Source: Thermincola carboxydiphila (GTDB lineage Bacteria > Bacillota > Thermincolia > Thermincolales > UBA2595). From it: DNA of 64,000 nucleotides. Both the position numbers and the translations under genes were made by a program. Under the pieces are notes generated by a model that saw only the letters and a program-made list of their open reading frames with translations, ran no database searches and was not told where the DNA came from. The DNA lies in assembly GCA_016841725.1 (NCBI GenBank), contig JAENYP010000003.1, positions 181,665-245,664 of the forward strand, given 5' to 3'. Of this stretch, positions 14,090 to 22,400 are shown in pieces. The number at the start of each line of letters is the position of its first letter. Position 1 is the stretch's first letter.

Positions 14090-16204
14090 ATGAGTTTTAG
14101 CAATCCTGATATTACTTTGGCATGGCTGTCTTTTGGAGCAGGTATCATTTCCCTGATAGTTGCGTTTCTGTTCCTGGGAAACGTGCTGAAGGAGGACATG
14201 GGAACCCCGAGGATGAAGGAACTGTCTGACGCTATTTTTGAAGGCGCTATGGCATTCCTGAACCGCCAGTACAAAACTCTGGCGCCGATTGTTGTTATTA
14301 TCTTTATTGTACTATTCTTTGTTCCTGTTGAACTGTTTACTCATGGTGATCCCGCAGCTGCCGCACAGGTGCAGGGACTGTCCGGTAAACTGGCCCTGCC
14401 GGTATCCTTCCTGGTTGGCGCTGTGGCTTCCGCTTTTGCCGGGTATGCCGGTATGGTAAGTACAACCAAATCAAATGCCAGGACCACAAATGCTGCCAGA
14501 ACCGGTATCCGTAAGGCGCTGACCATTGCCTTCCGCGCCGGAGCCGTTATGGGTCTGTCTGTTGCCGGTCTGGGTCTGGCCGGTGTTTCCGGACTGTACC
14601 TGGCTTTCAAAGTTCCTGCAGTTATTAACAGCTTCGCTTTTGGTGCCAGCGCTGTTGCGCTCTTTGCCCGGATCGGCGGCGGTATTTACACCAAGGCTGC
14701 CGACGTAGGAGCTGACCTTGTAGGTAAAGTTGAAGCCGGGATTCCGGAAGATGACCCGCGGAACCCTGCCGTTATCGCTGACAACGTTGGTGACAACGTT
14801 GGTGATACCGCAGGAATGGGTGCTGACCTTTTCGAATCATATGCTGCCACGAGTATTGCAGCAATGGTTATCGGAGGCAGTGTGCTTAAAGATGCCGGAC
14901 TGTCGATGCAGGGGATTCTGTTCCCGCTGATGATAGGTGCCATCGGTATTATTGCTTCCATTATTGCCACTACATTTGTAAGAATGAGCAGTGAGGATTC
15001 CAACCCGCAGACAGCTCTTAACATGGGCCTTTGGGGTACCAATATTATTACTGCCATAGCAGGTTTCTTCCTTGCCCAGGTTATGTTTGGGGATCTTGCG
15101 ATAGGCATCTTTGTTGGTATTATTGCCGGTCTGTTAACAAACGTTGCTATCGGTTATATTACCGAGCTTTATACCTCTTATCATAAGCGCCCGGCACAGG
15201 AGATTGCGGAAGCATCTGAGACCGGCGCTGCTACAAACCTGATTAAGGGTTTGGCTGTTGGCCTAAAGTCAACTGTATATCCTATTCTTGTAATTTGTGT
15301 TGCCATTTGGGTTTCATACTTCTTCGCTGAAGCCGGACTGGAAGGCCTTGGTATCTACGGTATTGCCATGGCTGCCATGGGTATGCTGTCAACAGCCGGT
15401 ATGGTTGTAGCCATTGACTCTTTCGGCCCTGTTGCCGACAACGCCGGTGGTATTGCAGAAATGGCAGAACTTGGTCCTGAAGTACGGAGAAATACTGATA
15501 AACTTGATGCCGTTGGTAACACCACTGCTGCTGTTGCCAAGGGTTTTGCAATTGGTTCCGCTGCCCTGACAGCGCTGGCCCTGTTTACCGCTTATGCGGA
15601 GTCGGCGGGTCTGGCTGAAACGGGTATAGATATTCTTAATCCGATTGTTATCATAGGCTTATTCCTTGGGGCGACCGTGCCCTTCCTGGTTGCTTCCTTC
15701 GCTATGGAAGCTGTCGGTAAAGCCGCTTTTGAAATGATTGAAGAAGTGCGCCGCCAGTTCCGTGAAATTCCCGGGATTATGGAAGGTACAGGCAAGCCTG
15801 ATTATGCAGCTTGTGTGGATATCAGTACACGTGCCGCTATCAAGCAGATGGTTGCTCCCGGTTTTGTAGCTATTGGGACTCCGGTAGTAGTTGGCTTCCT
15901 TCTTGGCCCGCTTGCTCTCGGTGCAGTCCTGGCAGGCGGTACAGCATCAGGTGTTCTGATGGCCCTGTTTATGGCCAATGCCGGAGGCGCATGGGATAAT
16001 GCCAAGAAGTATATCGAAACAGGAAAACTCGGTGGAAAAGGCAGTGATGCTCACAAGGCTGCCGTTGTCGGTGATACTGTGGGTGACCCCTTCAAGGACA
16101 CTGCAGGTCCTGCTATGAACCCGCTGATCAAGGTTATGGGCACGATTTCCCTTATCCTTGCTCCTGTTGTAGCTCAATACAACGTTTTCGGAGGTCTGTT
16201 CTAA
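14090..16204 (+). CDS. hppA: Membrane-bound ion-pumping pyrophosphatase (K+-dependent type)
   Basis: A 704-residue integral membrane pyrophosphatase with about 16 transmembrane helices. It couples pyrophosphate hydrolysis to H+ or Na+ export across the cytoplasmic membrane. The pyrophosphate/Mg sites are present: DVGADLVGKVE near residue 203, DNVGDNVGDTAGMGADLFE near 227, and DTVGDPFKDTAGPAMNPL near 660. The GNTTAA motif near residue 475 has alanine where K+-independent enzymes have lysine, which places it in the K+-dependent subfamily; that subfamily includes both Na+ and H+ pumps. It is transcribed alone and ends in a strong terminator. In anaerobes it recovers energy from biosynthetic pyrophosphate. 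Confidence 0.95.
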   Translation: MSFSNPDITLAWLSFGAGIISLIVAFLFLGNVLKEDMGTPRMKELSDAIFEGAMAFLNRQYKTLAPIVVIIFIVLFFVPVELFTHGDPAAAAQVQGLSGKLALPVSFLVGAVASAFAGYAGMVSTTKSNARTTNAARTGIRKALTIAFRAGAVMGLSVAGLGLAGVSGLYLAFKVPAVINSFAFGASAVALFARIGGGIYTKAADVGADLVGKVEAGIPEDDPRNPAVIADNVGDNVGDTAGMGADLFESYAATSIAAMVIGGSVLKDAGLSMQGILFPLMIGAIGIIASIIATTFVRMSSEDSNPQTALNMGLWGTNIITAIAGFFLAQVMFGDLAIGIFVGIIAGLLTNVAIGYITELYTSYHKRPAQEIAEASETGAATNLIKGLAVGLKSTVYPILVICVAIWVSYFFAEAGLEGLGIYGIAMAAMGMLSTAGMVVAIDSFGPVADNAGGIAEMAELGPEVRRNTDKLDAVGNTTAAVAKGFAIGSAALTALALFTAYAESAGLAETGIDILNPIVIIGLFLGATVPFLVASFAMEAVGKAAFEMIEEVRRQFREIPGIMEGTGKPDYAACVDISTRAAIKQMVAPGFVAIGTPVVVGFLLGPLALGAVLAGGTASGVLMALFMANAGGAWDNAKKYIETGKLGGKGSDAHKAAVVGDTVGDPFKDTAGPAMNPLIKVMGTISLILAPVVAQYNVFGGLF

Positions 16205-16224
16205 GAATCTATAATTGATGAGTT

Positions 16225-16254
16225 GGGTGCCGGACAGTCCGGCACCCTTTTTGT
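16225..16254 (+). terminator. Rho-independent terminator of hppA
   Basis: GGGTGCCGGA (16225-16234) and TCCGGCACCC (16238-16247) form a perfect ten-pair stem followed by a T-rich run. Confidence 0.92.
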
Positions 16255-16326
16255 TTGCGTATTTTTTGTTGCTTTGGAGGACAAAATATGCTAAAATTTA
16301 TATGTTAGTTTTCAGGAGGTGTTGAA

Positions 16327-16557
16327 GTGAAAATTTTCATTACCATAGTCCATGTTGCACTTGCTATTGGAGTTATAGCTACCATACTGCTGCAGTCCGG
16401 TAAGAGCGCCGGTCTATCGGGAGCCATTGCCGGTGGTGCCGAAACGTTTTTTGGCAAGAAAAAGGGTATGGATGCTTTCCTGAGTAAACTGTCTACCGGT
16501 TTCGCCATAGGGTTTTTGCTCACATCACTATTGTTAAGTACAAGTCTGGTGGATTAG
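16327..16557 (+). CDS. secG: Protein translocase subunit SecG
   Basis: A 76-residue SecG with two hydrophobic helices joined by the conserved loop LQSGKSAGLSGAIAGGAETFFGKKKG. It is the accessory subunit of the SecYEG channel in the cytoplasmic membrane. The start GTG at 16327 follows AGGAGGTG at the usual distance. SecG followed by an rnr-smpB-ssrA block is a common Firmicute neighbourhood, although here an HD hydrolase and a 360-base gap lie between. Confidence 0.93.
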   Translation: MKIFITIVHVALAIGVIATILLQSGKSAGLSGAIAGGAETFFGKKKGMDAFLSKLSTGFAIGFLLTSLLLSTSLVD

Positions 16558-16921
16558 CGGGAAAACTCACACAAATTTCTAGTCAAATATGGGGATATAC
16601 AGAGCGGGTCTTTGATACCGGCTCTTTATTCTTTTACCAAATAATTTCTACCGGTCTGGCCCAGTGAAAATGGAGGACAGGAATTAATTGTCTGTGATAT
16701 AATACCATTGTAGTTGTTTTCACTCTTTTGCCTGGACGCCTTGTGTGACCCTGCCCCTTTTGTGCGGCGGGAAATGCAGGTTTATTGATGAGACCGGTAG
16801 TGACAGGAAAAAAGACCTTACTGTTGAACTCCGGGGAGAGATGGTAAAGGCATAAATCCTGAAAAGGGCTCTAAAGAGTTAAGGTAACCCCTAAGAGTTA
16901 GTGTAAAAGGAGGACAATGTT
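16558..16921 (+). other. Intergenic region with a possible 36-residue reading frame
   Basis: Besides the secG terminator there is a GTG-started frame at 16745-16855 (36 codons plus stop) that contains a C-G-G-K-C motif and a hydrophilic tail ending ELRGEMVKA. Its composition looks coding-like, but there is no ribosome binding site and I recognise no homologue, so it is not called as a gene. It could be a remnant. The ribosome binding site AAAGGAGGAC near 16908 belongs to the next gene. Confidence 0.3.
16601..16633 (+). terminator. Probable terminator of secG
   Basis: AGAGCGGGT (16601-16609) pairs with ACCGGCTCT (16617-16625) with one mismatch, followed by a T-rich stretch. Confidence 0.6.
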
Positions 16922-17473
16922 TTGCAAAGAGAAGAAGCCTTGGTTGAATTAAAAAAGCATGTTAAGAATAAGAACCTGTTGAAGCATATGTATGCATGTG
17001 AAGCTGTGATGAGGAAACTGGCCGGCCATTTTGGTGAAGATGCTGATAAGTGGGGGTTAGCCGGTTTGCTTCATGATATTGATTATGATGAGACCAAAGA
17101 TGATCCCCGGCGCCACAGCAGGGTTGGGGCCGAAATGCTGCAAAAGCTGGGGCTGCCGGAAGATATTGTTTATGCTGTTAAAGTACATAACAATGCCCAC
17201 GGCCTGCCTAGGGAGAGCTTGATGGATAAGGCTCTGTATGCGACTGACCCGGTTACCGGACTGATAGTTGCCGGGGCTTTAATCAGGCCTCAGAAGAAGC
17301 TGGCAGCAGTTGATGTGCCTTTTTTGGTAAACCGGTTCAACGAGAAGTCTTTTGCCAGGGGAGCAAATCGGGGGCAAATAGCATGTTGTTCAGAATTGGG
17401 GATGGAATTGGAGGAGTTCCTGAGTCTTTCGCTTGAGGCCATGCAGGATAGCAGCAGGGAATTGGGGCTGTAG
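16922..17473 (+). CDS. HD-domain (HDIG-type) phosphohydrolase of unknown substrate
   Basis: A 183-residue HD-superfamily hydrolase. The metal-binding H...HD...D pattern is visible: HMYACEAVM near residue 22, GLLHDIDYDET near 48, HSRVGAEML, and VHNNAHG. The C-terminal part resembles the small family of predicted HDIG hydrolases seen in clostridia, some annotated as nucleotidyl phosphohydrolases. The TTG start at 16922 follows AAAGGAGGAC at the right distance and no ATG fits. A hairpin with a T-rich tail follows. Substrate unknown; a nucleotide is likely from the fold. Confidence 0.8.
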   Translation: MQREEALVELKKHVKNKNLLKHMYACEAVMRKLAGHFGEDADKWGLAGLLHDIDYDETKDDPRRHSRVGAEMLQKLGLPEDIVYAVKVHNNAHGLPRESLMDKALYATDPVTGLIVAGALIRPQKKLAAVDVPFLVNRFNEKSFARGANRGQIACCSELGMELEEFLSLSLEAMQDSSRELGL

Positions 17474-17537
17474 AGCTGTACCAAAGTACATAAAGCTCCC
17501 AATTAGCGGCATTAGTTGGATGGAGTTACCTTGCGGC

Positions 17538-17570
17538 AGCCGGAGTTTTACTGAACTTCGGCTTACTGTT
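17538..17570 (+). terminator. Probable terminator after the HD hydrolase
   Basis: AGCCGGAGTT (17538-17547) pairs with AACTTCGGCT (17554-17563), ten pairs with one G-T, followed by TACTGTTT. Confidence 0.65.
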
Positions 17571-17657
17571 TGCAATCATGTATAATTGGATAAAATACGG
17601 TTAAATGAAATTGGGAAGGAAAAGATTATGAATATAATAAAAGGCAGGTGACAAGAA

Positions 17658-19865
17658 ATGAAAGAACGAATAGCGACAATAGAGGGGAAAACGGAATCGG
17701 TGGAATTTGATGAGCAGTCAGATAGTCTGAGAGACGTTTCAGAGGAAATGAAAAAGCAGATTCTTAATTTTATGAGAGAGGCGGCTTACCGTCCGCTGGC
17801 TGCAGATGAACTGTACAGGGCCATGGAATTCCTTGATATGGATGGATTTATGAAGTCCCTTATGGAAATGGAGAAGGAGGGCAAGGTTATCTGTACCCGG
17901 AAAATGAAATACGGTGTTCCGGAAAAAATGAACCTTGCAGTAGGGAAACTCCAGGGACATCAAAATGGGTTTGGCTTTGTGATACAGGATACACCGGGAG
18001 TACCGGACATATACATCAGCGCTGAAAATATGAACAGCGCCATGCATAATGACCGGGTGGTGGCTCGGCTGCTGGGACATAACTGGGAAGGGCCCAGGCA
18101 GGAAGGCGAAATAATCAGGATTCTTGAGAGAGCCAATACCCAGGTTGTGGGGACCTTTGAAAAGGGTAAAAGGTATGGTTTTGTAACAACTGATGAAAAA
18201 AGGTTAAGTATGGATGTATTTATTGCCAACGGCAACGATCAAGGTGCGGTCACAGGGGATAAGGTTGTTGTGGAAGTGACAAAGTGGCCTGAAAAGCGCA
18301 GGAATCCCGAGGGGAATATCGTTGGGATTATCGGGCATAAGGGCGACCCCGGTACAGATATTGAGTCAATTGTCTGGAAATATGGTCTTCCTCAGCAGTT
18401 TCCCAAACCCGTCATGAATGAAGTGGCGAAGATTTCTATGCAGGTAACAGAGGAGCAGACACGCGGCAGACGAAATTTAAGGGATTTGCAGATGGTAACT
18501 ATTGATGGGGCTGATGCCAAAGACCTGGATGATGCTGTTTCCCTCGAGGTACTGCCCAATGGCAGTTTCCGGCTGGGTGTGCACATTGCGGATGTGGGGG
18601 CTTATGTCATTCCGGGGAGCGCCCTGGATAGGGAAGCATATAAAAGGGGAACCAGTGTCTATCTGGTTGACAGGGTAATACCCATGCTGCCACCGGAACT
18701 CTCTAACGGCATATGCAGTCTTAATCCAAGGGTTGACAGGCTTGCCATGACCGTATTTATGGAAATCGACAGCCAGGGCAGGGTACTTAACCATGAAATT
18801 ACCGAATCAGTAATTAATATTGATGAGCGGATGACCTATGGGGATGTCAAAAAGATTGTGGTTGACAGAGATGCAGAATTAATCAGAAAATATGATTATC
18901 TTGTTGAGATGTTTACAGAAATGGAAAAACTGTGCCTCATTCTGAGGGCACGCAGGCTGCGCAGGGGTACTATTGATTTTGACTTCCCTGAGGTTAAAGT
19001 CAAGCTGGACAATATGGGCCGCCCGGTGGAAATAAACAAATATGACCGGTCTGTCGCTGACCAGATTATTGAGGAGTTTATGCTGGTCACAAATGAAACT
19101 GTGGCGGAACATTTCTACAATGCCAAGGTGCCTTTTGTGTATCGCATTCATGAAACACCTGACGGTGAGAAGCTGTCCAACCTGAACCGGTTTTTATTTA
19201 CCTTTGGCCTTAGTATAAAGGGGTTTAACAAAATTCATTCCGGCGCCTTTCAGGAAGTACTTAACAAGGTGCAGGGCAGACCTGAGGAACGGGTTATCGG
19301 TACAGTAATGCTAAGGACTATGAAGCTTGCCAAGTACAGTGATGAGAATGTAGGACATTTTGGGCTGGCGGCAGAGTATTACTCCCACTTTACGTCACCA
19401 ATCAGACGTTATCCGGACCTGGTGATTCACCGGATTATTAAGGAAAACCTGGCAAAGGGCAGGCTTCCGGAAAAGAGAAAAACTAAGCTGGCTTCTTTCG
19501 TGGCCGATGCGGCTATTCAGTCCTCAGAGAGGGAGCGGATTGCCACCGAAGCTGAGCGGGAAAGCGTTGATTTGAAAAAGGTTGAGTTTATGAAAGATAA
19601 GGTGGGAGAGGAGTATGATGCTGCAATTTCCAGTGTCACTTCTTTTGGCTTCTTTGTTGAGCTGGATAATCTGGTAGAGGGTCTGGTCCATGTGACTAAC
19701 CTTGTCAATGATTTTTATGAATATGATGAGACCAGGCTGGCTCTTACGGGTGTTCATACAGGCAAGCAGTTCCGTATTGGAGATCCCGTGCGGGTGAGGC
19801 TGGAAAAAGTTAATGTAGATGACAGACAGCTCGATTTTGAACTGGCAGAGAAGCTGACCCAGTGA
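17658..19865 (+). CDS. rnr: Ribonuclease R
   Basis: A 735-residue 3'-to-5' exoribonuclease of the RNB family that degrades structured RNA and, with tmRNA-SmpB, defective mRNAs. Domain order: an N-terminal helix-turn-helix-like segment (about 25-85), cold-shock domains (about 90-240), the RNB catalytic domain with the metal-binding DGADAKDLDDAVSLE near residue 280, and a C-terminal S1 domain (about 650-735, FGFFVELDNLVEGLVHV). All catalytic aspartates are visible. It has a clear GGCAGGTGA ribosome binding site and lies directly upstream of smpB and ssrA, its functional partners. Confidence 0.95.
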   Translation: MKERIATIEGKTESVEFDEQSDSLRDVSEEMKKQILNFMREAAYRPLAADELYRAMEFLDMDGFMKSLMEMEKEGKVICTRKMKYGVPEKMNLAVGKLQGHQNGFGFVIQDTPGVPDIYISAENMNSAMHNDRVVARLLGHNWEGPRQEGEIIRILERANTQVVGTFEKGKRYGFVTTDEKRLSMDVFIANGNDQGAVTGDKVVVEVTKWPEKRRNPEGNIVGIIGHKGDPGTDIESIVWKYGLPQQFPKPVMNEVAKISMQVTEEQTRGRRNLRDLQMVTIDGADAKDLDDAVSLEVLPNGSFRLGVHIADVGAYVIPGSALDREAYKRGTSVYLVDRVIPMLPPELSNGICSLNPRVDRLAMTVFMEIDSQGRVLNHEITESVINIDERMTYGDVKKIVVDRDAELIRKYDYLVEMFTEMEKLCLILRARRLRRGTIDFDFPEVKVKLDNMGRPVEINKYDRSVADQIIEEFMLVTNETVAEHFYNAKVPFVYRIHETPDGEKLSNLNRFLFTFGLSIKGFNKIHSGAFQEVLNKVQGRPEERVIGTVMLRTMKLAKYSDENVGHFGLAAEYYSHFTSPIRRYPDLVIHRIIKENLAKGRLPEKRKTKLASFVADAAIQSSERERIATEAERESVDLKKVEFMKDKVGEEYDAAISSVTSFGFFVELDNLVEGLVHVTNLVNDFYEYDETRLALTGVHTGKQFRIGDPVRVRLEKVNVDDRQLDFELAEKLTQ

Positions 19866-19883
19866 CAGTGGGCTTGATATCCC

Positions 19884-19911
19884 TTGACAGTGAAGTTTAA
19901 TATGTTATAAT
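19884..19911 (+). promoter_or_regulatory. Promoter for smpB (and possibly ssrA)
   Basis: TTGACA at 19884-19889 and TATAAT at 19906-19911 are 16 bases apart, with an extended -10 TG at 19903-19904. A short perfect hairpin (ACGCG-AGAA-CGCGT, around 19927-19940) would form at the start of the transcript. Confidence 0.72.
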
Positions 19912-20049
19912 GATATATGCGTTATACGCGAGAACGCGTTACACGTAAAAGCAAACAGTTAAGGCAAACTTTACCCTCTTGCTGTGGCAATAGCTGCTCT
20001 GTCCAAGAGGGTTGCTTTATCACGATTGACTTATATTGAGGTGGCAGTG

Positions 20050-20514
20050 ATGGCCGAAAATGTCAAAATAATAACTGATAACCGCAAAGCCCGCCATGAT
20101 TTTCACATAGAGGAGACCTATGAGGCCGGAATTGTATTAGCCGGTACTGAAGTCAAGTCCCTCAGGGCAGGGCGGGCCAACCTCAAAGACAGCTATGCCA
20201 GGGTTGATAATGGGGAGGTATTTCTGTATAATGCCCATATCAGTCCATATGAGCAGGGTAACAGGTTTAACCATGAACCGCTGCGGACCCGAAAGCTGCT
20301 GATGCATAAGCATGAGATTCGCAAGCTGATTGGCAGCGTCCAGGAAAAGGGGTTGACCCTGGTTCCGTTAAAGATGTATTTTAAAAACGGGAAGGCCAAG
20401 GTGCAGCTTGCCCTGGCCAAAGGCAAGAAGCTGTATGACAAGCGTGATGATATGGCCGCCCGTGACGCCAAAAGGGAAATGGAAAAGGCGTTCCGGGAGC
20501 GGCAGAAGTATTAG
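20050..20514 (+). CDS. smpB: SsrA-binding protein SmpB
   Basis: A 154-residue SmpB, the normal length. It begins [34 protein letters not shown] in pieces typical of the OB-fold, and ends with the basic [17 protein letters not shown] tail that folds in the ribosome decoding centre. SmpB binds the tRNA-like end of tmRNA and brings it to stalled ribosomes. The ATG at 20050 has the Shine-Dalgarno GAGGTGGC; the upstream in-frame ATG at 19984 would add a 22-residue segment foreign to the family. The tmRNA gene follows 125 bases later. Confidence 0.96.
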   Translation: MAENVKIITDNRKARHDFHIEETYEAGIVLAGTEVKSLRAGRANLKDSYARVDNGEVFLYNAHISPYEQGNRFNHEPLRTRKLLMHKHEIRKLIGSVQEKGLTLVPLKMYFKNGKAKVQLALAKGKKLYDKRDDMAARDAKREMEKAFRERQKY

Positions 20515-20525
20515 GGCTGCCAGGG

Positions 20526-20551
20526 GGGAATTGGAGTTAACTCCCATTCCC
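20526..20551 (+). terminator. Hairpin between smpB and ssrA
   Basis: GGGAATTGGAG pairs with CTCCCATTCCC (20526-20536/20541-20551) around a TTAA loop. Only a short T-run follows, so termination is uncertain. An 11-base direct repeat GGTAGTAATGA occurs at 20569-20579 and 20591-20601, and a further hairpin (GGATGTT/AACATCC, 20613-20632) lies just before the mature tmRNA 5' end. Confidence 0.45.
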
Positions 20552-20639
20552 GTTTAGCGATAATTTGGGGTAGTAATGAAATCCTTTTAAGGTAGTAATG
20601 AGTTTTTTATAAAGGATGTTTAGAAAACATCCGTCACAT

Positions 20640-20990
20640 GGGGGTGTACTGGTTTCGACGGGGGAAGAATAAGCATAGGCAGCGAGCCGGGGTCCCACAA
20701 GCCCGTTAACACGGTGGAAAACATTTAAACGCTAATAACGATTACGCTTTAGCAGCTTAATTGCTGCCCAACCTCTCTACTTCTGTGCTCTGTGTGAGGT
20801 AGATGAGGTCATTTAACAGAGCTGGCCGATCCCCAATTCTCGGAGGGGTGAGGCGAGATTTATCGAGATAGTGACCTGACAGCTTGTCGGTAGGCGGTCA
20901 GTGAGCGAAATTTAAATTACCTGACTGCGCTCGGAGAAGCTTATGTGGGTTCTCTTCTGGACGCGGGTTCGATTCCCGCCACCTCCACCA
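20640..20990 (+). ncRNA. ssrA: Transfer-messenger RNA (tmRNA)
   Basis: The tRNA-like ends are clear. GGGGGTG at 20640-20646 pairs with CACCTCC just before the encoded ACCA end at 20987-20990, and the T-arm GGTTCGATTCCC is intact. The resume frame at 20731-20760 reads GCT AAT AAC GAT TAC GCT TTA GCA GCT TAA, giving the proteolysis tag ANNDYALAA after the charged alanine. Length is 351 nt, normal for one-piece tmRNA. It rescues stalled ribosomes and tags the product for degradation. The 3' end is a common integration site for mobile elements, and an A/T-rich accessory block begins immediately downstream. Confidence 0.97.
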
Positions 20991-21024
20991 AATGTAAACA
21001 ACAATTTTGATATAATGAATTGAT

Positions 21025-21075
21025 ACTGGAAGCATAAGTTTGCCGTTTTGGTAAGCTTATGCTTCCAGTTTTATT
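21025..21075 (+). terminator. Terminator of ssrA
   Basis: ACTGGAAGCATAAG (21025-21038) is the exact complement of CTTATGCTTCCAGT (21056-21069), a 14-pair stem followed by TTTATTT. A degenerate third copy of the right arm lies at about 21083-21098. Confidence 0.9.
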
Positions 21076-21156
21076 TGGCAGACTTATGCTTTCAGTAGTT
21101 ACAACGTTGTAAAAACATAAAAATTTGGTAAAAGGAAGGATCTTCTGTTTTTTTAG

Positions 21157-21230
21157 AAATGTTCTAATTTAGAACATTTTCTAAAAAAATTATTATAAAT
21201 GTTCTGTTTCTGGTTAAGTTATAGTATAAT
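21157..21230 (+). promoter_or_regulatory. Operator and promoter of the XRE/ImmA/PIN operon
   Basis: AAATGTTCTAA (21157-21167) and TTAGAACATTT (21169-21179) form a perfect inverted repeat around one base, extending outward as a longer imperfect palindrome. A third half-site AAATGTTCT is at 21197-21205, overlapping a -35-like TTCTGT (21202-21207). TATAAT at 21225-21230 lies 17 bases further on. The layout is typical for autorepression by the XRE protein encoded just downstream. Confidence 0.7.
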
Positions 21231-21252
21231 GTAATTAAAAGGAGGGGTATAT

Positions 21253-21597
21253 ATGCGGACACCGACGTTCAAGGAAATAGGTGGGCGTATTCGTGCTTTC
21301 CGTGAGCATAATGGTCTTTCGCAGGACAGTTTAGCTAAGTCTATAGGGGTAAGTAGACCAGTGCTGACCAAAATTGAGAGTGGTAACAGAGCAATTAATA
21401 GTATTGAGTTGGCTAAAATTGCTTCAGTTCTTGACATTAATATTGATAGCCTTACAGGAGCTATAGAGGAACAGAGTGTTATAAAACGATATAGAGCTGG
21501 ACAACAGGTTGATGAAATCTTCCAATCTGATATAGAGAAAATAGAGGGATTGTTTAAGATGATGAAAGGTCAATTAAAATTAGGAGGATTAATTTAG
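21253..21597 (+). CDS. XRE-family transcriptional regulator
   Basis: A 114-residue regulator with an N-terminal Cro/C1-type helix-turn-helix (about residues 6-60: IGGRIRAFREHNGLSQDSLA, VSRPVLTKIESGNRAI). A short C-terminal part may form a dimer. The ribosome binding site is AAAGGAGGGG. Its stop overlaps the GTG start of the ImmA/IrrE gene by one base, so the two proteins are made together. In ICEBs1-like elements an ImmR repressor is cleaved by an ImmA protease, and the same pairing also occurs in predicted toxin-antitoxin systems. The likely operator lies at 21157-21205. Confidence 0.88.
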   Translation: MRTPTFKEIGGRIRAFREHNGLSQDSLAKSIGVSRPVLTKIESGNRAINSIELAKIASVLDINIDSLTGAIEEQSVIKRYRAGQQVDEIFQSDIEKIEGLFKMMKGQLKLGGLI

Positions 21598-22400
21598 TGA
21601 ACAAAATTAATCGTTCTATTAGTAAAGAAAGAAAAGAAGAAATAAGGAAATTGGCCGAATATGAAGCGGATCGTTGCAGAAGAGAACTCGATCTAGGGAT
21701 TGAACCGATAGCAGATGTTTTTGATATCATTGAGAGACAAAAAATATTGTTGCTTAGATACCCTAGTGAAAGTGATAATTTGTCAGCACTTATTGCCAAA
21801 GATGAAGATGATTTTAGCATGATTTATATCAACAGCAATATGCCACTTGGAAGACAGATTTTTTCTGTGGCGCATGAATATGCTCATTATAAGTACCACA
21901 TCGATGATAAAAGTTGTTGGATTTGTCAACCGGGCAATCCACAATCTGAAGACCCAGAAGAGATATTCGCCGATGCTTTTGCAGGTAGATTTTTACTGCC
22001 ACCTGAGGGAGTTAAAAAAGTATTTTTTGAAATGTTTGGGCCATCCCCAAGTGTTACTCACTTTATGGTTATAAGATTGCAATATGCATTTAAAGTCAGT
22101 TATGCTGCAATGCTTTATTCATTGCTAAAAAACAAACTGATTGCTCCCAAAGTTTATGGTTTTCTTAAAAAATTGGGAGAACCTGATCAAAGTCATATTC
22201 TTGATGATTACACAAGGCGATTAGGTTACGAACCAGTTTTGATGATGTCCACCCAGCCCCAAATTCCAAATGTTTTATTACACGCCTTGCAGGAAAACTA
22301 TAGTAATGGAAAGGTTTCTTATAAAAAGGTAGAGTCAATATTACAGAATTGGCATAAAAGTCCTAAAGATTACGGAATAGAATATTGTTATGATATCTAG
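21597..22400 (+). CDS. ImmA/IrrE-family zinc metallopeptidase
   Basis: A 267-residue COG2856-type peptidase. The zinc-binding VAHEYAHYKYH (HExxH) is near residue 93, and the downstream acidic ligand lies in EEIFADAFAGRFLLP near residue 125. Such enzymes cleave or inactivate a partner XRE repressor, as ImmA does to ImmR, or as IrrE does to DdrO in Deinococcus. The start is a GTG one base inside the stop of the XRE gene, behind TAGGAGG. It overlaps the next gene by 11 bases. The protein is longer than minimal ImmA, with a C-terminal region of about 120 residues that may sense a signal. Repressor cleavage is inferred from family and context. Confidence 0.88.
   Translation: MNKINRSISKERKEEIRKLAEYEADRCRRELDLGIEPIADVFDIIERQKILLLRYPSESDNLSALIAKDEDDFSMIYINSNMPLGRQIFSVAHEYAHYKYHIDDKSCWICQPGNPQSEDPEEIFADAFAGRFLLPPEGVKKVFFEMFGPSPSVTHFMVIRLQYAFKVSYAAMLYSLLKNKLIAPKVYGFLKKLGEPDQSHILDDYTRRLGYEPVLMMSTQPQIPNVLLHALQENYSNGKVSYKKVESILQNWHKSPKDYGIEYCYDI

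Noticed and set aside
16788..16841. 17-codon ATG frame in the secG-HD gap
   Set aside because: No ribosome binding site and no similarity; overlapped by a better-looking frame.
17290..17575. Minus-strand frames across the end of the HD hydrolase gene
   Set aside because: They overlap a well-supported HD protein and its terminator and have no ribosome binding sites.
20569..20601. GGTAGTAATGA direct repeat as an att site of an element in tmRNA
   Set aside because: It lies upstream of tmRNA, only two short copies 22 bases apart exist, and no integrase is present.
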